A stretch of DNA of 61,827 bases, taken from the NCBI GenBank assembly GCA_002396005.1, contig DGVW01000107.1, positions 1 to 61,827 on the forward strand, given 5' to 3'. Source of the stretch: Oribacterium sp. UBA4274. GTDB taxonomy: Bacteria; Bacillota; Clostridia; Lachnospirales; Lachnospiraceae. The notes under the pieces were generated by a model, which was given only the letters and a program-made list of their open reading frames with translations, ran no database searches and was not told where the DNA came from. Position 1 is the stretch's first letter. Every line of letters begins with the position of its first letter. Below, piece after piece: positions 1 to 8,414 of this stretch. Position numbers and translations under genes: made by a program.

Positions 1-1976
1 GCGCTGCTGCTTGAGCTGTCTGAACCACCGCCTGAACCTCCTGATGAGCCACTGCCGGAAGAAGAACCACCACTTGAAGAACGGCTTTCAGTAGTTGAGC
101 TGTTGTCAGTTACACCAGAAAGTGTGTTATCGGTAGTTGAGTTATCTTCTGAAACGTTGTTGCTGCCAGATGGAGTCATAGCTGTAGATTTAAGATTGAC
201 ACCTACACATACGCCTCCTCCTCTAGGAACTACGAGATAGTAGTTTCCGCTGTTATCCTGAACTACCTTGACAGCGGCGGCATCTTTTCCATTGTAGAAG
301 GAGTCAACAGAATAACCTTCCGGTATGTCGAGTTTCAAGGTTACTTTTTCATCCTGTTTTGCGGTATTCTGATCAGATGAAAGATAACCAGTACTTTTCT
401 CATCTATTTTTATAATGTAATTGATGGTTTTCTCAACCTTTTCAGTTATAGCATCCTGCTTATATTCATCTCCAACTTTATTTTCAACAATTTTTCCATT
501 GGTCTTTGAAGTATCAACTTTCCATACAGTTATATTGAGGTTTTTGGTTTTTGGATCTATTGTTTCTTTCACAACATGAGGGTCTTGGCTATAATCGTAC
601 TCTTGTGAAGAGTTTATAACGATATTATGTTCCTCGCCCTTTATGGTACCTTCGACGACAAGGTCGATATTGCTTTCATCCTGTGATTTGTATAAATTCA
701 CAGCTGTATTGGAAGCAACTACATCTCCACCTACAGAAACATCAATATCTGCTGTCTTATATACACCATCGTTAAGTCCGATAGCCCAACCTGTTTTTCC
801 ATCCTGTATGACATCACCGACAACTTCGATATTAAGTTTTCCTTCTGTGCCTTCAATCTGTATGCCTTCTGCATGTTTAGTACTTTGGGAAGTTATACTA
901 TCACCTACAGTGATGGAGACATTACCAGTTCCTGAATAATAACTGGCTATTCCAACAGCTGATGCATTATCATTATCTCCTGTAGCGGTGGCAGTTATCC
1001 CATTATTAACTGTAATAGTAGTTTCAGCATTACTGTTGTTAGAAAAATTGATACCTTGGGCAGTCGATGCTTCGGCAGAGATACCTCCTACATGGATATC
1101 TGTATCGCCATAGTTGTTAGATAAGATACCTATTGCCGATTGTTGTCCTTTGGCAGATACCTCCTTATCGATATGGATATCAGTATCACCATAGCTTCCC
1201 TCATAGGATGGTGAATCTTTTCCACCGATTGCGCCTGAATTAATGCCAATTGCATCAATTCCTTCAGATTTAACTGAATTTGCAGAAACATCTAAACTGG
1301 AATCCTTACTTTCTGCATAAGCAAGTATTCCAGTAGAAGAACCTGTATCTGTTTCAGCAGATATTTCACCTGCTACATCTACCTTCGCTTCACTATATCC
1401 ACACGAACGTGCGTCAACACCTGTGTTAGTATTACCTAACTTTTCACTTGTATTAGCCTCATGAGTGTTTTCGGCAGAAACGTTTCCACCAACTTTGACT
1501 GTTGTAGTTGATTTTTGGCTTGCTTGAGTTTCCTTATCACTTCCTGCTGAAGCAAATACTCCGGTGGTGTCATTTTGTTCAGTTGAACTAGAAGCTTTAA
1601 CATCATTTCCGATATCAACTGTCGTAGTTGATTTATCGTGGGAATATGCTGCAACTCCTTTGGAATTGGTAGAGTCGGAATTGGTAGAGTCCGCTGTAGA
1701 AGTTACATCGTTACCTACAATCACATTTGCTTCACTTTTTTCGTTAGATGAGCTGGCGGTTACGGCTGCACGATTTACGTTATGGATTTCAGCAGATTCA
1801 ACTTTTTCACTGACCTCTTTTCCCTCGGTTGAATAAATATCTACAGATTTATCCTCATCAACCACAACTTTGACTATCTCATCTGCCAATGCTGTAACTC
1901 CATGACTCATCACCATAGTCGCTGCCAATATAATAGCAAGGCCCCTTCTTGCTTTAAAAAGTTTTCTTTTAATCAC
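1..1976 (-). CDS. Secreted Ser/Thr/Gly-rich repetitive surface protein (C-terminal part outside window)
   Basis: The gene reads leftwards and leaves the window before a stop, so about 658 N-terminal codons are visible. The GTG start is chosen because GGAGG lies 6 nt upstream. Residues 1-35 form a Sec signal peptide (basic KRKLFKARR, core LAIILAATMVM, likely cleavage after ALA). Up to about residue 445 there are irregular units of the pattern V-x-V-G-G-x-V/I-x-A in a Ser/Thr/Asn-rich background, as in beta-helical adhesin-like surface proteins. Residues about 445-610 look like a more compact domain (INYIIKIDEKSTGY, TLKLDIPEGY). The visible end is a pure Ser/Gly spacer, which would suit a wall-anchored protein, but the anchor is not seen. 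I do not recognise the family; a surface location is well supported and the function is unknown. Confidence 0.75.
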   Translation of the reverse strand, partial: MIKRKLFKARRGLAIILAATMVMSHGVTALADEIVKVVVDEDKSVDIYSTEGKEVSEKVESAEIHNVNRAAVTASSSNEKSEANVIVGNDVTSTADSTNSDSTNSKGVAAYSHDKSTTTVDIGNDVKASSSTEQNDTTGVFASAGSDKETQASQKSTTTVKVGGNVSAENTHEANTSEKLGNTNTGVDARSCGYSEAKVDVAGEISAETDTGSSTGILAYAESKDSSLDVSANSVKSEGIDAIGINSGAIGGKDSPSYEGSYGDTDIHIDKEVSAKGQQSAIGILSNNYGDTDIHVGGISAEASTAQGINFSNNSNAETTITVNNGITATATGDNDNASAVGIASYYSGTGNVSITVGDSITSQSTKHAEGIQIEGTEGKLNIEVVGDVIQDGKTGWAIGLNDGVYKTADIDVSVGGDVVASNTAVNLYKSQDESNIDLVVEGTIKGEEHNIVINSSQEYDYSQDPHVVKETIDPKTKNLNITVWKVDTSKTNGKIVENKVGDEYKQDAITEKVEKTINYIIKIDEKSTGYLSSDQNTAKQDEKVTLKLDIPEGYSVDSFYNGKDAAAVKVVQDNSGNYYLVVPRGGGVCVGVNLKSTAMTPSGSNNVSEDNSTTDNTLSGVTDNSSTTESRSSSGGSSSGSGSSGGSGGGSDSSSSS

Positions 1977-2349
1977 TCAAATCCTCCTTTCTTTATTGTG
2001 GATGGCTGTTTTTTTACCAGAATGAATCCATCCATGTTTTGAGTAAAACGTTCAACTATTGTAAGAAAAGTTTATAAAACAGCGTTAAAAAAAGATAGGT
2101 CACAAATGTGCCAATTGAAAAGAAGCCTTGATTTTACGTGAGTTTTGAACTTAGAAATTTGATTAAATTTTGTTGGAATTTTGCAAAGAGAAATGGTACC
2201 AGTTGTATATAAACTAACTTTAAGACTGGTGGTTTCAAAGATTAAAAAAATATATAGTATGCTTTACAAAAAATTAGTACTTTCATAAAGGAAAGTAAAT
2301 ATATTCAAGAAGAAATAATTCTACACAGCATAAATCATAGATCCTACAT
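1977..2349. other. Intergenic region, no gene seen
   Basis: A-T rich spacer upstream of the minus-strand surface protein. It must hold that gene's promoter, but I find no convincing -35/-10 pair. On the minus strand a 7-bp inverted repeat (TGGATGG / CCATCCA) lies just upstream of the ribosome binding site, at about 1997-2033. No open frame with a plausible ribosome binding site was found. Confidence 0.5.
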
Positions 2350-2384
2350 AAAAGGACTACCTCAGAATTTGAAGTAGCCCTTTT
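2350..2384 (-). terminator. Intrinsic terminator of rpiB
   Basis: An 11-bp stem (AAAAGGGCTAC with GTAGTCCTTTT when read on the minus strand) closes only with a G-U pair in that direction; on the plus strand the same position is an A-C mismatch. This assigns it to the minus-strand rpiB transcript ending about 85 nt upstream. Confidence 0.7.
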
Positions 2385-2468
2385 AGAGTTTAGTATTTAT
2401 ATTTGTAGATGGTGACTGTAAAACAATGACCAGGCAGTCTTTATAAAGACAATTTACAGAGTGAAGCC

Positions 2469-2936
2469 TTATGCTTCTTCAGCAGCCTTGAGGCTCTGTG
2501 TATCCTGAATCTCCATGATCATGTTTACACGGTTCTCGTGGCGGCCGCCCTCGAACTTCGCGTTGATCCAGGCATCAACAATCTGCTTTGCTGTTTCGAT
2601 ACCGATAACACGTGCGCCAAAGCATATAACGTTTGAGTTGTTATGGCGTTTGCTCATTTCAGCTGAGTAAGGCTCGCTGCAGCAGCAGGCACGAACACCA
2701 TCGACTTTGTTACATGCAAGGCTGATACCAACGCCTGTACCACAGATAGCTATACCGCCATCAACCTTGCCTTCTGCGACCATCTTACCTACGCGATATC
2801 CTGAAATAGGATAGTTAAAGCTATCTGTTGAATTTGTTCCAACATCTACGATCTCAATTCCCTTTTCCTCAAGGTACTGCTTGATCTCATTCTTCATGTC
2901 TACTGCTGCGTGATCGTTACCAATGACTAATTTCAT
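2469..2936 (-). CDS. rpiB: Ribose-5-phosphate isomerase B
   Basis: 155 aa, RpiB/LacAB sugar-phosphate isomerase family, interconverting ribose 5-phosphate and ribulose 5-phosphate in the non-oxidative pentose phosphate pathway (cytosol). Visible signatures: N-terminal IGNDHAAVDMK with the ring-opening Asp-His pair, DVGTNSTDSFNYPISG, and the catalytic-cysteine loop GGIAICGTGVGIS followed by NKVDGVRA. The ATG at 2936 is chosen because AGGAG lies 7 nt upstream; a longer in-frame start at 3002 adds 22 residues that do not fit the family. The gene is monocistronic with its own terminator. A broken LacI-type regulator nearby hints that sugar genes once stood here. The LacA/LacB subgroup is a less likely alternative. 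Confidence 0.93.
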   Translation of the reverse strand: MKLVIGNDHAAVDMKNEIKQYLEEKGIEIVDVGTNSTDSFNYPISGYRVGKMVAEGKVDGGIAICGTGVGISLACNKVDGVRACCCSEPYSAEMSKRHNNSNVICFGARVIGIETAKQIVDAWINAKFEGGRHENRVNMIMEIQDTQSLKAAEEA

Positions 2937-3348
2937 GATTTCTCTCCTGTAATTTGGAATTTCAGTCCAAATGTATCGCTTTGCGAAGGACCGATGCTGC
3001 AATGGAAGATTTATAGAAAACTTCCTGTGATTGATGACGGAATGTAAGAAGCATTGTTAAAACAGTAACAAATATCTCTCTGTTCCGCATGAAGTATACC
3101 ACAGTTTTCATATAATGGGCATGATAGCATTTGAAGAAATAATGATAAAAGCTACAAGTATATTTGGAATAATTCACAAAAATTCACTTGCAATTTTGTG
3201 AAAGCTGCTATATCATGCTTTCCAACATGAAAATGAATAGCTCAAAGATGGATGCAACTTCGTGTTATGACTTGAATAGTACTAGTTTTTAATATGATGA
3301 AGAAACATTGTAAAAATATCGTTTAAAACTATAACAGGAGGAAAATTT
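2937..3348. other. Intergenic region between divergent rpiB and the 80-aa gene
   Basis: No gene seen. For the plus-strand gene the best promoter candidate is TTGAAT (3272) with TATGAT (3293), but the spacer is only 15 nt, so it is weak. The remainder is A-T rich without stable hairpins. Confidence 0.4.
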
Positions 3349-3591
3349 ATGAAACTTGAGAATGTAAACAACGTTGAAGGTCTTTTTAAAGTTCTCGACA
3401 GCTGTAAGGGCAAGATTGAGCTTGTTTCTGATGAAGGCGATCGAATCAATCTTAAATCAAAGCTTACACAGATGATTATGACAGCCAATCTTTTAAACAC
3501 TGCAACAATCAAGGAACTTGAGCTTTTGGTATCAGATCCTGATGATATGAAAAAAGTCATAACATTTATGATGCAGGATGCTGCTGTATAA
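3349..3591 (+). CDS. Conserved small cytosolic protein of unknown function (80 aa)
   Basis: 80 aa, no signal peptide or membrane segment, predicted mixed alpha/beta. A strong AGGAGG lies 7 nt before the ATG, and a dedicated terminator follows at 3697, so it is a real monocistronic gene. Its pattern (KLENVNNVEGLFKVLDSCKG, ELVSDEGDRINLKSKLTQ, then an acidic C-terminal helix) resembles short proteins I remember from other Lachnospiraceae. Some of those carry an uninformative 'polyA polymerase' label that nothing here supports: there is no nucleotidyltransferase motif. Function unknown. Confidence 0.7.
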   Translation: MKLENVNNVEGLFKVLDSCKGKIELVSDEGDRINLKSKLTQMIMTANLLNTATIKELELLVSDPDDMKKVITFMMQDAAV

Positions 3592-3696
3592 ATGTAATTA
3601 TATTTTTGATAAAGTCAGAATAGTGAAATAAATTCGAGGCTAAATTACAGCCGATGTTATATGTTGGTGTAAAGTTTATAAGTGAGTGGTTATATG

Positions 3697-3736
3697 AAAA
3701 AGTCACAGTCTGTCAGACAGAGCTGTGGCTTTTTTG
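3697..3736 (+). terminator. Intrinsic terminator of the 80-aa gene
   Basis: Outer stem AAAAGTCACAG / CTGTGGCTTTT (one U-G pair on the plus strand) with an inner hairpin TCTGTC / GACAGA, followed by a T run. The G-U pairing favours the plus strand. Confidence 0.8.
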
Positions 3737-3755
3737 TTTCAAAATTGTTATTTAT

Positions 3756-4076
3756 TTAATTCATCGCCGTTGATTCTCTCTCCGCCAGCTGGGCAGAGAG
3801 TGTCAGGTGCTGGAGAGGTGGTTTGTGGTCAGGAGATGCTTCGATAGCACGAATCAGCATAGTTGCAGCCTCGGCACCGATTTCCTCTCCCGTAAGCTCT
3901 ACAGAGGTGAGAGAGGTTTCGATCATATCTCCAATCTGAATCCCTGTCATACTGAGTATCTTGATGCTTTCCGGAACAGATATACTGCTTTCTTTAAGTG
4001 CTCTCATGGCTCCCCTGGCCTGAGAATCACTTGCCAGCATGATGGCATCTATGTCTGTGTATTCATTTATAGGTGG
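3756..4076 (-). pseudogene. 5'-truncated LacI-family transcriptional regulator remnant
   Basis: About 107 codons are open and end at 3756. They match only the C-terminal part of the periplasmic-binding-like effector domain of LacI/GalR repressors: DAIMLASDSQARGAMRALKE, then the GEEIGAEAATMLIRAIE helix and a PPLQHLTLSAQLAERES tail. An in-frame stop lies just upstream (4077-4079), and the DNA-binding HTH plus most of the effector domain are absent from the sequence further upstream. I infer a decayed gene. A short ATG-initiated product from 4040 could be made but would lack DNA binding. Confidence 0.8.
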
Positions 4077-4236
4077 TTAATATTTTGGACTATTTATCAG
4101 ATACACTGGTGAAGGGGATTGAAAGAATATATAGATTGTCAGATTTGCCATAGCAGTCTTATGTTCTATACTGAACCTTGAAAAAATTTTCAAAATGATT
4201 GTTTCCTGATATACAATCATTCCCCTTAAAAATAAA

Positions 4237-4276
4237 AACAGACCAAACGGCATGCACCTTTTGGTCTGTTTTTTTT
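4237..4276 (-). terminator. Terminator downstream of the rRNA methyltransferase gene
   Basis: Perfect stem AACAGACCAAA / TTTGGTCTGTT with T-rich tracts on both sides, so it can work in both directions. It lies about 80 nt past the minus-strand methyltransferase stop codon. Confidence 0.75.
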
Positions 4277-4354
4277 CTTTTAAAATAATATGGCATTGTT
4301 TAAAAAAGCGGAAATATTTTAAACCAATATCAATACAGGAATCAGTTTAACAGG

Positions 4355-5575
4355 TCATTTCTCATCACATACCTGGAAGATGTAAAATTTGAGATAGTAG
4401 CTGTTTTCGTCACCGGACCAGAGGATAGGGTGGTCGGAACACTGGGTACGATACTCCACCTGACGGAGACGCTTGTGTACTGACTGTGCCGCTTCTCTGA
4501 TGGTTCTCGTGAAAAGCTCCGGTGTCATGAAGTGACTGCAGCTGCAGGTTGCAAGGTAGCCGCCGTCCTTAACGAGCCTAAGGCCCTGCATGTTGATCTC
4601 ACGGTAGCCGCGGATTGCAGCCTTTGTTGCTTCCCTTGATTTTGTAAATGCCGGAGGATCAAGGATAACAACGTCATACTTTTCACCCTTTTGATTGAGC
4701 TTAGGCAGCTCGTCCAATACATCGGCTGCGCGGAAGTGAACGGTTTCCGAGAGGCCGTTTCTCTCAGCATTGGCAGTAGCCTGAGAAACAGCAAGTTCCG
4801 AGATATCAAGGCCTTCAACATCACTGGCTCCTGCGATGCCGGCGTTTAATGCAAAGGTTCCCATGTGTGTAAAGCAGTCCAGCACCTTCTTGCCCTTGCA
4901 AAGCTTCTGAATGGACAGACGGTTGTACTTCTGATCAAGGAAAAATCCGGTCTTCTGACCGTTGACCACATCGACCATGTATTTTACGCCATTCTCAGTT
5001 ATAAGAATGTTGGTGTCAAATTCAGGTCCGATGAATCCCTTGTGAGGCTCCATACCTTCCTTCTTTCTGACAGGGGCATCAGATCTCTCATAGATACCTC
5101 TTATGTTGATGCCATCTTCCTTAAGGATATCAACCAGATCCTGAAGTATCATATCTTTAAGTCTGTCGATGCCGAGAGCCAGAGACTCAACTACCAGAAC
5201 ATCCTCATACTTATCAACTGTAAGACCAGGAAGCCAGTCAGCCTCACCGAAGATGATACGGCAGGAACTTGTGTCAACGACAGTCTTACGGTACTCCCAG
5301 GCAGCCTTAACCCGCTCTCGCAGGAACTCTCTGTCGACAGGTTCCTTCCTCCAACGTGAAAGCATGCGGACACGGATTTTGGAATTATGATTTATGAAAC
5401 CATATCCCATAAAGAACCCGTCGAAATCTGTTACGGTGATGATGTCGCCGTTCTCGTAGTCACCCTCGTATTTGTCGATTTCATTATCATATATCCAGGC
5501 ACCGCCGGCTTTGATGGTGCGGCCCTCGCCCTTTCTTAAAACAATTTTTCCATTTGAAACTAAAGATTCTGACAT
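4355..5575 (-). CDS. rlmI: RlmI-type 23S rRNA (cytosine-5-)-methyltransferase
   Basis: 406 aa, class I SAM-dependent rRNA methyltransferase of the RlmI/YwbD family, which methylates a 23S rRNA cytosine. Order: N-terminal PUA RNA-binding domain (about 1-85), central RlmI-like domain, Rossmann methyltransferase domain from about residue 190. Motif I is VLDCFTHMGTFALNAG, motif IV is VILDPPAFTKSR, and the CSCSHFMTPELF segment matches the catalytic-cysteine motif VI. Length is normal for the family. The ATG has only a weak purine-rich ribosome binding site. Single gene with its own terminator. The family call is firm; the exact target base is inferred from E. coli RlmI. Confidence 0.88.
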   Translation of the reverse strand: MSESLVSNGKIVLRKGEGRTIKAGGAWIYDNEIDKYEGDYENGDIITVTDFDGFFMGYGFINHNSKIRVRMLSRWRKEPVDREFLRERVKAAWEYRKTVVDTSSCRIIFGEADWLPGLTVDKYEDVLVVESLALGIDRLKDMILQDLVDILKEDGINIRGIYERSDAPVRKKEGMEPHKGFIGPEFDTNILITENGVKYMVDVVNGQKTGFFLDQKYNRLSIQKLCKGKKVLDCFTHMGTFALNAGIAGASDVEGLDISELAVSQATANAERNGLSETVHFRAADVLDELPKLNQKGEKYDVVILDPPAFTKSREATKAAIRGYREINMQGLRLVKDGGYLATCSCSHFMTPELFTRTIREAAQSVHKRLRQVEYRTQCSDHPILWSGDENSYYLKFYIFQVCDEK

Positions 5576-5761
5576 ATTTTTCTCTTTCTATTTCTGATAT
5601 TGATCGTAGCTGACTGCAAAAATTTTTACCTGACAGTTACATCTTAATACTTTTTTTATGGTTAGCATATATATCATTGGCTTTAAAAAGGTAACTTATC
5701 TGTGTTATGATTGCAAGCGTATTTTGGAAGGCAGCCAGGTTCCGTATTCAAGGAGGTTCAG

Positions 5762-6580
5762 ATGTACGATATAAAGTGCGATACACATACACATACGTTT
5801 TACAGCAGGCATGCTTACTCAACTATACAGGAGAATGTGAGAGCTGCGGCAGATGTCGGTATGGAGCTTCTTGCTTCTACTGATCACTTCTCAGCTATGC
5901 TCTGGACCGATCCTGAGAATCTGAAGAACTATCAATACCTCGCAGTTGCACCGTCCACCTGGCCTAGGGAGTGGATGGGAGTTACACTTTTATGCGGCTG
6001 CGAAGCTGATATCGTGAGTCTCAATGGCGACCTCTTTGGCCAAGATATAGCAGTCAGTGAAAATATCGTTGGAGACTCGTTTAATCATTCAAGTACATTG
6101 TATGACTACATCACGAGAAAAATGGATTATGTTATAGCAAGTGTACATGGCAAGGCATTTGCCAATGGGGCAAGCCGCACAGAGATGACTGACATGTATA
6201 TCAAGGCACTGGAGCATGAAAAGGTGTTTATCCTCGGACATGTGGGCAGATCCGGGCTTGATGTGGATTTTAAGGCAATCGCAACTGCGGCAAAAGATAT
6301 GAACAAACTGCTTGAAGTTAATGAGCACAGCTTCGGTTTCAATGGTGTGCAGGATGATGTGACTCATGACAGATGCAGGGATATACTTCTTGCCTGCGCG
6401 GAGGTGGGGTGCAAGATATCCCTCGCTACAGATGCACATATCTCTACCATCATAGGAAAGTTTGAGAAGTCAAAGAGCTTACTGGAGGAGGTACACTTCC
6501 CGGAGGAGCTCATCGCCGGCCTCAATCGAGAGACATTTCTCAGGGCACTGAAAGAGGCCGGAATAAAAGATCTGACATAA
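5762..6580 (+). CDS. PHP-domain metal-dependent phosphoesterase (YcdX-like)
   Basis: 272 aa. Polymerase-and-histidinol-phosphatase superfamily, YcdX-like branch: probably a trinuclear-metal phosphatase of unknown substrate. Metal ligands visible: H9-T-H11, H17, STDH (D41-H42), the GCEAD segment, SVHG, LGHVGR, and the C-terminal TDAHI. The start at 5762 is chosen because AGGAGG lies 5 nt upstream; an earlier in-frame ATG at 5711 lacks a binding site and adds unrelated residues. Monocistronic with terminator at 6599. A histidinol phosphatase (HisK) role is possible, but no histidine genes are nearby. Confidence 0.88.
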   Translation: MYDIKCDTHTHTFYSRHAYSTIQENVRAAADVGMELLASTDHFSAMLWTDPENLKNYQYLAVAPSTWPREWMGVTLLCGCEADIVSLNGDLFGQDIAVSENIVGDSFNHSSTLYDYITRKMDYVIASVHGKAFANGASRTEMTDMYIKALEHEKVFILGHVGRSGLDVDFKAIATAAKDMNKLLEVNEHSFGFNGVQDDVTHDRCRDILLACAEVGCKISLATDAHISTIIGKFEKSKSLLEEVHFPEELIAGLNRETFLRALKEAGIKDLT

Positions 6581-6598
6581 TAAATCGTGAAGCTTAAT

Positions 6599-6639
6599 CG
6601 GTGCATACCAACGTGAAACTGAGGTATGCTCCGTTTTTT
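6599..6639 (+). terminator. Terminator of the PHP phosphoesterase gene
   Basis: Stem CGG-t-GCATACC / GGTATGC-t-CCG followed by TTTTTT, immediately downstream of the stop codon. Confidence 0.8.
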
Positions 6640-6758
6640 ATTTAAGCATTCACTTAATACAATCTCTGCACTGTCGATAGTATATAATGAGATAAATGAT
6701 TGTAAAAAAGAAACAGGTGGATTTTGCATGAAATCGGAGAAAAGAAGGCTTCAGTTTC

Positions 6759-8300
6759 ATGAAAATGAAGGGTAAAAGGGGTTTATGTATGATGATCAAA
6801 AAACAGAAAAAGGGTGACTCACATAATTTTATACTAAAACGCATCGCAATGAATGCTGCTTCGGCGGTCGGTACATGGATGAAACACATCAGTAGTTCCG
6901 GGAAGACTCAGGTATGTGCCGGAGTCGCAGCAGCATTTCTAATGCTGATGGCAGGTACAGTTCCGACCTATGCGGAAGTCAGCTACATGCCGGATGTTAC
7001 TGCGGAGATGAATGCTCCTGAGTTCTGGCTTGGTCTCCAGCCGGCAGATGCAGACACTGTTTGGGCAGATTCCGCCAAGATAGATATGATTAATGCTGCC
7101 ATACTTGCTACACCTGAGACTAACACCAACGATCTTCTCCACTATACAGGGGTGACGGATGGTGTTAAGTTCAATGCCTCAGTATTAAAGTCTTCAAGAG
7201 AGGATTTTGAGAGCTATCAGAAAAAGGGATATTATGATCAATATGGTAATGAGATAAGTGATGCGTTGATTGATTACGTTGTAAACAACACTCAAAATCA
7301 GATGGCATCACATAACCAGTCACCGATATATGCCATCGTTACCAAACGCACAACACTCAATGAATTTCCGGCGGATATCACCATCACTGATGAGCGTGGG
7401 GATCTGAATTTCAATTACAACATCCTGTCGGCAGTAAGGGTAAACGATCCGCTGATCATTAAGTCTGTTTCCGCTGACGGGCAGTGGTACTATGCTTTAT
7501 CTGAAAACTGTGAAGGCTGGGTTAATGCTTCTGATATAGCTCTTTGTAAGAATAAATCAGAGTGGGAGAGTGCCTGGAACATACCGAAGGACAGAGTTCT
7601 TGTGGTGGCCGACGGACGTATATTTCTTGCAGAGTCCAATACCAATCCGGCAACCTCAAACCTGATGCTGACTATGGGGACAAAGCTTGAGATCGCACCT
7701 AAGGGAAGTTACGGCACAAGAGTTACCAATCGATCACCTATCGGAAACCATGTTGTGTATGTACCTGTGAGAAACTGGGATGGAACCTACAGTAAGGAGC
7801 TTGCGCTTATCAGTGCCGGGGCCAATGTTCACGAAGGCTATATCCCTCTTACCAAGAGAAATGTTCTCACAGTTGCCTTCAGAATGCTCGGTGATACATA
7901 CGGCTGGGGAGGAATGCTTTCTTCCAACGATTGTTCAGGTTATATTAATGATGTTTACAGATGTTTCGGACTGAATATTCCGAGAAACACGACCTGGCAG
8001 GCAGCTTCTCCTAGCCTTGGTTTTGATGTTACGGGTTTCTCTGATGAGCAGAAGCTTCAGATACTTAACAATATGCCTATCGGAAGTGTACTTTTCTTCA
8101 AGGGACATGAGATGATGTATCTGGGGACCTATAACGGCAAGTACTATGTTGTGAGCTCCATGAGTTCCATGGCCTACTATGCAGGACCGGGAATTATGCG
8201 TACAAGATCTGTTATGATCAACACTCTCGATATGAGGAGAGCAAACGGAAGTACGTGGCTCAGTAATCTCTATAAGTTTCAGGTTCCGTACATGATGTAA
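6759..8300 (+). CDS. Secreted SH3b-NlpC/P60 peptidoglycan endopeptidase
   Basis: 513 aa if translated from 6759; the start is uncertain because 6789 (ATGATG, preceded by AAGGGG) is equally plausible. A basic N-terminus and a hydrophobic segment (about residues 50-70, VCAGVAAAFLMLMAGTVPTYA) form a signal peptide. Residues about 190-380 resemble the SH3b cell-wall-binding modules of YkfC-type enzymes (GQWYYALSENCEGWV). The C-terminal NlpC/P60 domain has the catalytic Cys392 in NDCSGY and His450 in GHEMMYLG. It likely cleaves the D-Glu to diamino-acid bond of stem peptides outside the cell. A TATAAT at 6683 is a possible -10. A 15-codon out-of-frame ORF (6728-6775) with a good binding site overlaps the start region. 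Confidence 0.85.
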   Translation: MKMKGKRGLCMMIKKQKKGDSHNFILKRIAMNAASAVGTWMKHISSSGKTQVCAGVAAAFLMLMAGTVPTYAEVSYMPDVTAEMNAPEFWLGLQPADADTVWADSAKIDMINAAILATPETNTNDLLHYTGVTDGVKFNASVLKSSREDFESYQKKGYYDQYGNEISDALIDYVVNNTQNQMASHNQSPIYAIVTKRTTLNEFPADITITDERGDLNFNYNILSAVRVNDPLIIKSVSADGQWYYALSENCEGWVNASDIALCKNKSEWESAWNIPKDRVLVVADGRIFLAESNTNPATSNLMLTMGTKLEIAPKGSYGTRVTNRSPIGNHVVYVPVRNWDGTYSKELALISAGANVHEGYIPLTKRNVLTVAFRMLGDTYGWGGMLSSNDCSGYINDVYRCFGLNIPRNTTWQAASPSLGFDVTGFSDEQKLQILNNMPIGSVLFFKGHEMMYLGTYNGKYYVVSSMSSMAYYAGPGIMRTRSVMINTLDMRRANGSTWLSNLYKFQVPYMM

Positions 8301-8414
8301 AGAAGAGGTATGCACTGACGAGACTTGAGATGTGAGTGTAAGATTGAATAGTCTTAACTGAAATCAAATTTTTTGATAAAATCAAAGCTGATGAATAGAA
8401 GCCGGAGGTTTTTC

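Noticed and set aside
6728..6775. 15-codon leader ORF before the NlpC/P60 gene
   Set aside because: It has a good binding site but is out of frame, overlaps the start region and shows no regulatory feature such as repeated codons; too weak to annotate.
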